Part shown: positions 56,992 to 64,000 of the stretch, piece by piece
How positions within the stretch are numbered: position 1 is the stretch's first letter
Layout: each line of letters starts with the position of its first letter
Notes under the pieces: generated by a model
The model's database searches: none
The model's input: only the letters and a program-made list of their open reading frames with translations
What the model was told of the DNA's origin: nothing
Origin: Lantana camara
Lineage: Eukaryota; Streptophyta; Magnoliopsida; Lamiales; Verbenaceae
Assembly (NCBI GenBank): GCA_037501455.1
Contig: CM074857.1
Coordinates: forward strand, 30,648,001 to 30,712,000
DNA length: 64,000 nt
Direction of reading: 5' to 3'
Made by a program: the position numbers and the translations under genes

Positions 56992-59213
56992 TGTTGGTGT
57001 GACGGGCCCGAAGCAGAGTGACGGTATAGCGTAATATTTCACAAAAAATTGGTCATAACCTCGTTATCAAAATATTTCAAAAATATTTTAATAAAGCAGC
57101 GGAATAAATCGGGCAGCATAACTCTAATATATACAGGCATCGATAACATAATTTTAAATCATCTAGCATATAATCACAATATGCAAATAATAATTTTGGC
57201 AGCATAACGGTATTACCGTACTGTAAAATTGGCTATCAACGACACCTTTCTAGCACCTCGATATCTTCTCGTGAAACCGGCAGAGATTCCCCGCAATATC
57301 CCCGATTAAGAAATTGGAGTGTGGGTCCGGCAGTATTTCCCTAAATACTTTGAGAAAATATTTTTCTTGAAAAACCCTTTTTTCTAATATCAGAAAATCC
57401 CTATTTAATTAAGTGGATTATATATTAATTATATAACCACCTAATTAAGTGATTAATTAATCTAATTAAAGATTTATTAACGAAATGGGAGAGAGAGAGC
57501 CGAATGGCTTTGATCTGCTGAAAAAGGAATGCCACAAACTTGTTCAATTCAAAAGAATATGGCAACCTATTTATAGGGCCAATTTGGGGCATTTTCGTCC
57601 AATAAAAGTGAAATTACAGTGCACTCTAAGTTCGGCTGGTAAATCCAAGGGCTCTACGCAGCAACTCACGCCGCCACGGGGCCAACGCCGCCTGGCACGC
57701 GCGGAACGGAGCCGGCACGCCCCGCCCGTGTGGTGGCTGTGCGTTTGGCACGAGTAGCTGCCACGTGTCAGACCGGTTCGGTCCGACCGGCGGTTCACGG
57801 TTCAGACCGATTCGACAGAGAACCGGCCGGTTCAGACGGTCTGAACCTCTACTACGTGGCAAGCCATCGTCATGCCACGTGTCCGGGTCGGTCAACTCTT
57901 GATCCGACCCTATCCGAACGCTAACCGATGACCCGACCCGATGGCCCACTTCCACGACCCGTTGACTTTTCAGTCAACACAATCTGGGTCGTTGACACGC
58001 GCTGACGCGGCGCAATCCTGGCCATCCACGTGTCGCACAAGGTGGCACCCAGTCAGAGCCACTTGGCCTTGATCCGCTGACGTGGCACGTCATCATTTTT
58101 TTTTTTTTCGAAAAATTTTATTTTCTCCAAAATAAAATTTTGGCATTTCCAACTATTTGGAATTTAATTTATTTTCTCAAAATAAATTCCTTGGCTATTT
58201 TCAAACTCTTTGAAAAATCATTTCTCTCTCTCCTTTTAATATTTTCTCTTTGATCTTCGTTGGGGCTTGCGGACGGACTTGCCGAACTAATTAATCTTAG
58301 CTCCAAACGCGTCAATCTATTATCATCCCATGACAATAATTGATTACCGTTTAACAATATTTAATTCCACTAAATAAATATTTTTGCACTCTAAAATTAA
58401 TTAAATTATTCACGAATTTCTCGATCTAGAATAATTTTGCATTTTACTCCTCTGTACAGATATCCATGAAAAATAAATCAATACTACTATCATTTATTTT
58501 TCACTTTCAAACTGAAATTTCTTGATTTGCCTTAAGTCCAAATTCCCTGTATGTGAAACACATTCAACATACAACTTCGGTGACGCACACACGAAGTACT
58601 TTGGCCAAAGTTTTACTTCGAACTTTTTGCAAATCTATTTCAGGGATATCTTTAAACCTTCCAGCAAGGCTACAGATTCCTCGATCAATATTTCTCTTTA
58701 GCACATTTCATGCAATCACCGAAAGTACAAAGTATTTTGGCCACCCGTTACCGAGACCTCACTTCTGAGTACATCACAGTTATTAACACTACTTGCCTAA
58801 AGTAGAAATACTGCCAGGATTAAGAGTCTAATGCTTCCGAGATTTTATTCATTTTAGATAGCAGTATAAAATGAACAATCTAAGTGGTCCAGTTCGATAT
58901 TTCCAATCTCATTGAAAATCATCAATGTGTTAGAATCGAAAACTCCATTTCCCTATGACGAAAGACTAATCATCTTATATAACACATTATAGTCTCGATA
59001 AGAACATCTTCTTATCATACTGACTAGAACTTTAATAACACGTGATTGTTGGTATTTAATGTCTTTTTCTATGAAACACATTTCATATAAAAATACCATC
59101 ACACGCCATTAATTACTAAATTTGTAAAATACTCATAACTTGCGATAATTTCAGTTTTTATTAATCCAAAATATTTACAATATAATTGGATTTTCAGGGC
59201 ATTAATCCCAACA
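56992..59213 (-). repeat. copia-2 5' LTR
   Basis: 2222-bp direct repeat of 49644-51902. TATAAATA box on the minus strand at 57568-57575. ORFs at 57485-57955 lie in its GC-rich promoter part and are not genes. Confidence 0.92.
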
Positions 59214-60505
59214 TCATTGTATATGAATTTTTACTCATATCATTTCATGACATTTTTTTGCATTGCCGAGTGTCTTTAGTTGGTTCTTTTAAGTCTAATG
59301 TCAACCGTAATCGTGTCTTTTGTTCAGGTGATCCTCCTAAGGACCTGGTGGTTTAGATTCGTATCTTATTTTGGTTCTCTTTTGTCGAGGTTATCAAGGT
59401 GAGGTTATTCTCTTACTGTAATCAATACTATACCGATACTATGGCCTACAAGATTTGGTTTTTCCTCACCCGAACTATTATATATATATGTATTTATGTA
59501 TTAAATAAACCATTGCCTACTATTTTCCCGATCTTACCGGAAATGGCTTTCTAATATCAAATGAGTTATACATATATGTTCTCGAGCTTGTGCTCATGAA
59601 TCTCAATCGAAAATGAAAACGTATCTTGCATGCATTGCATAACAAGTGTTTGTGATTGTTGGGCCCAAGGCAACGTGGCTTAGGGGATCCGAGAAAGCAT
59701 AGGGCTGATGGTGAAACTTCTCTGTGACCTCCATGGGTGTACGTGCTATCTTCGGAGGTAGTGGATATCATGTATTACCTGTGACCGGTTTCGGTTGAAG
59801 GAGAATAGTACCGAGATGGGCTATGACCTAAGTGATAAATCGATGGTTAGGGAGTAATTAACCCTTCCATCACTCGAAGGAAAAAGGGATTTATTTTATT
59901 GTATTGCCTTGTAGAGTAAGGTTGGAGAACGGGTATAACTCGGTACCCATTAATTGCTTGAAAACCCTTAACCCGATATACGCCTTATTATTGTAATGGA
60001 AAATAATTGTATGGTAAAATGGGGCTATATATTCGGTCGAGGCGGATTGTTATTGTGCATTACATCTCTCGTTATTGCATTAATTATAACTTGTGTATTG
60101 TTATCCCTCGTCAGTCACTCGACTGACCCTCTTTCTCTTTTCTTCTTATCCTTTCATATTGATTGTAGGTGTTGGGAGTCGACTAGGCGGCGGGTTATCT
60201 AGCTTTGTTTTGAGCCGAGTCCTAGTTTTGGTGATATCATGTACGGTATCAGTTGGATTAGAATGATATTGGCACGTGGTGTAGTCACTAACTTAATTAT
60301 ATACCGTGTTACTTTTGATATGTTAGATGTGAACCTTATTTATGTAAATTAGTTAATGCTGAAATTTTGAATTGTTGTTTACCTATTGCCGGCTTGTGGC
60401 CGCTAGTTATTTACTTGATAAGTTGCCTCTGCTATGCGTTTAATTAATGTTGACCGTCTGTTTAGCACCGCCTACCTATGAGTGGTATTGAGTGTCTCTT
60501 GGTCG

Positions 60506-60559
60506 CTAGCTCTTAGTGCGTATACGGATTTTCCATTTCATATACGCGTTGGGTTCTAG
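60506..60559 (+). other. Terminal stem-loop in solo LTR E
   Basis: Arms 60506-60526 and 60539-60559 pair at about 18 of 21 positions as plus-strand RNA, with a 12-nt loop as in B. The paired sequence (for example GTGCGTATACG in the 5' arm) differs from the TCATGTATG of A and B. TGCGGGGTATGTGA follows. Confidence 0.65.
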
Positions 60560-60710
60560 TGCGGGGTATGTGATAGCTCCACGCTCGGTGCGTCACAAGG
60601 TGGAAACTGCCTTAGCTGCTTCTTCAAGAGAGATCTTAACCTTTGTCATTTCTTCTACACCTTTCTTTCGATAGCCACCAATGTTCACCAAATAAAAAAA
60701 AAATAGCCAC

Positions 60711-60892
60711 CAATGCACGATGCCAACCGAGCCTTCCGATGCGCCATGCCAACCGAGCCTGCCGATGCGCGGTGTCGACTGAGCCTGTCGATGCTCAATG
60801 CCTACTGAGCCCGCTGATGCAAGGTGTCTGCTGAACCCGCCGATGCTCATCAATACACGATGTCCGTCGATGCATGATGCCTACTGAGCCCT
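60711..60892 (-). repeat. 26-bp minisatellite in element D leader
   Basis: About seven diverged units of the form CGATGCGCCATGCCAACCGA plus GCCTGC. Nearby, 60903-60943 and 60944-60984 are two copies of a 41-bp unit with one mismatch. Both lie between the element D primer site and gag. The minus-strand frame 60593-60853 is a product of the repeat. Confidence 0.8.
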
Positions 60893-61000
60893 TTTTGTCC
60901 ATTTCTGATGTGGAAGATCAGACTAAGTTGCAACCACAGAGCATTCTGATGTGGAAGATCAGACTAAGTTGCAACCACAGTGCATACTCCGATATCTTTG

Positions 61001-61013
61001 GCTCTTGATACCA
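61001..61013 (-). other. Element D primer binding site
   Basis: GCTCTTGATACCA on the plus strand (TGGTATCAAGAGC on the element strand), two bases inside the 5' LTR. It resembles the initiator-methionine site with one extra A, a form I know from other Copia elements. Confidence 0.75.
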
Positions 61014-61015
61014 CT

Positions 61016-61395
61016 TGTTGTGGAAGCAGCCGAATAATATTTAGAACTATAATGCCTAAAATTACACAAAGGAAAAATCAAGCAAAATAATAAATTAAAT
61101 ATAACCCAAAAAGGCTATTAAAAGGCATAAGGAAAAAAACACCAAATTTAACGAGATTCGGCCAATTTAGCCTACATCCTCGAGCACTAATCAAATTATA
61201 TTTCACTTAAGAAATATTACAAAGTAGAGAGAAACTTTGTTTTGATGCACTAAGCTAGAAAGGGGAGGAGGTTATTTATAGTGTTAGCTCCTCCCAGCCC
61301 AAACTATTCTAAAAAACCAATATATATGGGACAAAAACACTCTTGTTCAAAACTAAACTTTCAATGTGGGATACAAATTATGCCACAAATCATCA
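61016..61395 (-). repeat. Element D 5' LTR
   Basis: 380 bp from TGTTGTGGAAG to AAATCATCA, matching 40119-40489. The pair is much more diverged than the copia-1, copia-2 or B LTR pairs, which fits D being the oldest layer. Confidence 0.8.
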
Positions 61396-61416
61396 CTGAG
61401 GACAAATAACTTCTAA

Positions 61417-61695
61417 TCCATAAACTTGCAGGTTTCTCCCGTCTCTTCTATAAAACTACAAAAAAAGACGAATGTGAAATTCAATGTCATATACACTATT
61501 ACTTGTTTAGACTTTCCTAATACCTCATCCTTCAAAGAATTCAAAGATAATTATCTATCTATCCATAATAATGATAATAATAAAAGTACAAATAAAAATT
61601 TTAAATTCTTACAATTTATTGATAGACTAAAATATTCTCGTGATAATACTTTTAATCTTATTAAACTAGAAGGTGATTTAGTATACTTCGGGTAA
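61417..61695 (+). other. AT-rich unassigned open frame
   Basis: Open for 92 codons between a TAA at 61414 and the stop at 61693-61695, in very AT-rich DNA. There is no ATG at the start of the frame (it opens through TTG). The predicted segment is rich in Asn, Lys, Ile and Phe (for example FKEFKDNYLSIHNNDNN). I do not recognise it. The composition would suit an organelle- or linear-plasmid-derived fragment, but chance is possible. Confidence 0.3.
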
Positions 61696-62263
61696 CAATT
61701 CCTGAAGTCCGGACCACCAACTGCATATTCTCATCAACATACTGTGTTTGAGGAACATCCGAGTCTGAAACCGTGCAGCAGCCCTCTCCTGTATCCTTAA
61801 AGGGAGCATGATAAGACGAGTCGGAACTATGATCATCATTATCCTCAATTGCCTCCTTGTCCTCATCAGAACCTTGCTCAGATTCACCCACATAACCTGC
61901 TGCAACCTCACAACCCCTACCCTTGCACTCTAGGAGCCACATCAATAATATTATAGCCCGAAAGCACCACATTGCACCCCGGATGCAAGTTGGCCCCCTG
62001 CTGCAAATTAGACCCCTGGGAAGCCGGTACCTCACGCAGCCCTCGAGAAACCAAATCCAAAACCCCTAACCCACGCGCGTTCTCATAGACAACAGCTTTA
62101 CCACACTCTCATTCTTTTCAGAAGAGACATTAACATTCTCTCCCACATCAACGGTCTCAACATTCGGCACCGTCTTTTTCTTAACCCACACCTTCTCAGC
62201 CTTTGAAGGCTGTACTGCAGCCCTTACCACTTTCGACTCCTGCACCACAATTTCTTCATCCAA
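61661..62263 (-). pseudogene. Unassigned acidic/basic frames, possibly inverted LINE 5' part
   Basis: Two minus-strand frames. 62263-62066 reads MDEEIVVQESKVVRAAVQPS and then KVWVKKKTVPNVE. 62035-61661 contains a long acidic stretch (SEQGSDEDKEAIEDNDDHSS). A VWVKKK-type segment can occur near the end of plant LINE ORF1 proteins. It lies back to back with the LINE ORF2 that starts at about 62280. I cannot assign it firmly; an acidic domain of another protein is also possible. Confidence 0.35.
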
Positions 62264-62279
62264 GAGGCATAAATTGTGT

Positions 62280-64000
62280 CTGTTGGTGATAATTAAACCT
62301 AAAATTTCTTTGGATGTTACATATATGAAGAGGAATTTGGGATTTTCTAATGTAGTGGCTAATGTATCTAATCATGTTTGGTGTTTTTAGTCGGGAAGTG
62401 TGAAGGTTTCTGCTTTGCTGAATCATGATCAATTTTTGCTGAGTTAGGTTTGCTTGCTAAGAGTCTGCTGTGTACCTTTGTGTATGTCCGGTGTAATAGG
62501 GGTTTGAGAAGAGATCTTTGGAGGGCTTTGAGGGGCTTGGCTAAGACAAAGTCTTGGTTGGTAGGGGGATTTCAATGTTGTGATGAATGTAGGCGAAAGA
62601 AGGGGTGGGGTTGCTCCAAAGCTCCAGGATATTGCTGAGTTCAATGAATGTGTGCAGGATTATGGGTTGTTGGATCCGGGATTTGAGGAGAGTATATATA
62701 CGTGGACAAGTAAGAGGGTATGGGAACGTTTGGATAGGGCGTTAGTTTCGAATGGGTGGTATGATGTGTTTTCATCGCGTTCGGTATCACATTTATTTAG
62801 AAATACGTTCGATGATACCCCGTTATTGATTAAGATGGATAATCCGGTGTTTAAGAACCCTATGAGTTCCGATATCAAAACATGTAGAGTAAGCATCATA
62901 CATTTTTGGATGTCTTCAAGACCAACTGGAATCTGCCTATTGAGGTAGCTGGAATGGTTAGAGTTCAAAGGAAATTGGAAAGGCTAAAAGGGTGTCTTAG
63001 AAAAAGGAACAGGGAGGTTTTCGGGCATGTGATGGATAAGGTTAAGGTGGCTGAGCAAAGAGCCCAAAAATTAGAAAAGGAATTTGATGCTAATCCCAAT
63101 AATGTCTACCTTGCTAATTCTATAAACGAATCACTTTTGGAATCGGCATCTTCAAGTGACTCAATAGGATTAATTAAATATCTTGAATTAGGTCGTGGCA
63201 GAGTTGAACAGAGCCCTTGCAATTGAGGAGGAATTTTGGAAGCAAAAGGCAAGTTGCAAATGGGTTGTTGAAGGGGAACGATATACGAATTATTTTCATA
63301 ACATAGTTAAAAATAGGAGGGCAAAGGGTCATATTCACTCTATCAAGGATGGAGACTCCGTGCTTACTACTTCGGAAGAGATTTAACAATTGGCGTGAAA
63401 TTTCTTTCAGCATTCGCTCTCAGCAAAGCTGCCGTTGGGGGAACTAAAGGATTTTGGGAATATTCCAACTTTGGTTGATGAGACAGTCAATGAATATTTG
63501 GTATCTTGTCCGACAGTTGATGAAATTAAGAGGGCGATGTTTGATATTTCGCCTTATTCAGTGGCTGGCCCGGATGGATACACATCAAAGTTCTACCAAG
63601 ACTGTTGGAAGATTGTTAGTGAGGACATTTGTGTAGCTGTGCTGCTTTTCTTTGAGGGAGTGTGGATGCCAATTAGATTCACGTCTACAACTATAGTGCT
63701 CATTCCTAAAACGGAATCCCCTTCATCCTGGAGTGAGTTTGACCAATTAGTTTATGTAATGTGTCGAATAAATTGATGTCTAAACTGCTTTATCTTCGGC
63801 TATCCACGGTTCGTCCGACATTGATATCAGAGTATCAATCTCGCTTTGTGGCAGACAGGGCTATCTCGGATAACATATTATTGGCTCAAGAAATGGTTCA
63901 TTCGCTTAATGCTAAATGTCGGGGTGGAAATCTTGTGCTTAAGTTAAAAATGGCGAAGGCCTACGACCGTGTTAGTTGGCCTTTTCTTAACATGATGATG
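62280..64000 (+). pseudogene. L1-type LINE ORF2 (endonuclease and RT), broken, runs off window
   Basis: Endonuclease/exonuclease domain without its first 50-60 residues (LDVTYMKRNLGFSNVVANVS; GGFQCC/NVGERRGG; DYGLLDPGFEESIYTWTSK; RLDRALVSNGWYDVF), then the linker (FKTNWNLPIEVAGMVRVQRK, KRNREVFGHV, EEFWKQKASCKWVVEGERYT, NYFHNIVKNRRAKGHIHSI). The reverse transcriptase start follows (FDISPYSVAGPDGYTSKFYQ, IVLIPKTESPSSWSEF, SNKLMSKLLYLRLS, SRFVADRAISDNILLAQEMV). The motif normally reading DMAKAYDRVSW is KMAKAYDRVSW, so the first catalytic Asp is lost. Frame changes occur near 62580, 62930, 63190 and 63740, with stops near 63383. It is cut by the end of the window. Confidence 0.85.

Larger units (their letters stand above)
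49644..59213 (-). mobile_element. copia-2, full-length Copia LTR retrotransposon
   Basis: Minus-strand member of the copia-1 family, 9570 bp, with a perfect TCATT duplication (49639-49643 and 59214-59218). The 3' LTR is 49644-51902 and the 5' LTR 56992-59213. The polyprotein runs from ATG 55869 to a stop at 51917. I counted about 14 LTR differences in the first 400 bp. Its leader has the unoccupied version of the site where element B entered copia-1. Confidence 0.93.
48068..60597 (+). mobile_element. Solo LTR E (TGTAACGCC family) carrying copia-2
   Basis: Sequence from TGTAACGCCCC (48068) to GTGCGTCACA (60597) with a perfect AGGTG duplication (48063-48067 and 60598-60602). Removing copia-2 and its duplicated TCATT leaves about 2955 bp, close to the LTR length of element A. 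No primer site, gag or polypurine tract is present, so it is best read as a solo LTR left by recombination. It carries the donor-like TTAAAG|GTAGAA (48483/48484), a palindrome cluster (48947-49066) and the terminal stem-loop (60506-60559). Confidence 0.85.
40119..61395 (-). mobile_element. Element D, Tork/Tnt1-like Copia, multiply interrupted
   Basis: Minus-strand Copia element. The 3' LTR is at 40119-40489 and the 5' LTR at 61016-61395. Flanks are GTGAG (40114-40118) and CTGAG (61396-61400), a 4/5 match. Remaining parts: RNase H, reverse transcriptase and the end of integrase (40590-42705), the first 18 codons of gag (48018-47965), and the leader with primer site (60598-61015). Insertions: a CACTA element and solo LTR E with copia-2. 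A deletion removed the CACTA 5' end together with most of gag, protease and integrase. It is the oldest datable layer of this nest. Confidence 0.8.

Noticed and set aside
60593..60853. 86-codon minus-strand frame in the element D leader as a gag start
   Set aside because: Most of it is minisatellite, and joining across solo LTR E does not place it in frame with the recognisable gag start at 48018.

Overview
This window looks like nuclear heterochromatin of a flowering plant, probably a eudicot. Every coding region I can recognise belongs to a transposable element: MuDR-like MULE, CACTA/En-Spm, Copia of three lineages, TGTAACGCC-type Gypsy-like LTR elements, and L1-type LINEs. I found no convincing intact host gene, no rRNA and no tRNA gene. 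The only undamaged protein of any size is the lone gag of the non-autonomous LTR element at 21706-27843.

Layout. 1-3201: 3' part of a MULE with a broken transposase gene (+) and a convergent GRF zinc-finger gene (-). 3500-3797: a fold-back MITE. 5067-11234: LTR element A (TGTAACGCC family), with a truncated 5' LTR and no recognisable pol. 11235-17613: LTR-like debris, unassigned AT-rich DNA and a dead LINE (15470-16650, -). 17614-36668: a three-layer nest. The 3' LTR and tail of element C (-) is split by a 15.8-kb Copia element (copia-1, 18620-34423, +), which is itself split in its leader by TR-GAG element B (21706-27843, +). 36312-36602: a MULE-type MITE inside a microsatellite. 36669-38641: the 3' part of an Ale/RE1-like Copia. 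40119-61395: a Tork/Tnt1-like Copia element D (-). D was invaded by a CACTA element (42706-47964, +, 5' end deleted) and by a 2.96-kb TGTAACGCC LTR with no internal region (solo LTR E, 48068-60597). E was invaded in turn by a second member of the copia-1 family (copia-2, 49644-59213, -). 61417-62270: unassigned ORFs. 62280-64000: a dead L1-type LINE ORF2 (+) running off the window.

The nests are supported by target-site duplications visible in the sequence: ATGAA for B, ATATT for copia-1, TCATT for copia-2, AGGTG for E, and 4/5 matches for A and D. Copia-2 also carries the uninterrupted version of the exact site where B entered copia-1. Rough hand counts of LTR differences agree with this order: about 2.3% for B, 3% for copia-1 and 3.5% for copia-2.

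The most unusual signal is in the TGTAACGCC LTRs (A, B, C, E). They differ greatly in sequence but share an architecture. There is a 5' splice-donor-like AAG|GT about 370-600 bp into the LTR. A cluster of short GC-rich palindromes follows, often centred on CGGCCG, with a different palindrome in A, in B/C and in E. A long stem-loop lies 33-60 nt before the LTR 3' end, and its pairing is kept by G-U and compensatory changes. In A, B and C an array of small hairpins sits just before the polypurine tract. I read these as RNA or DNA structures under selection in a mostly non-coding retroelement group. That is inference from four families in one window.
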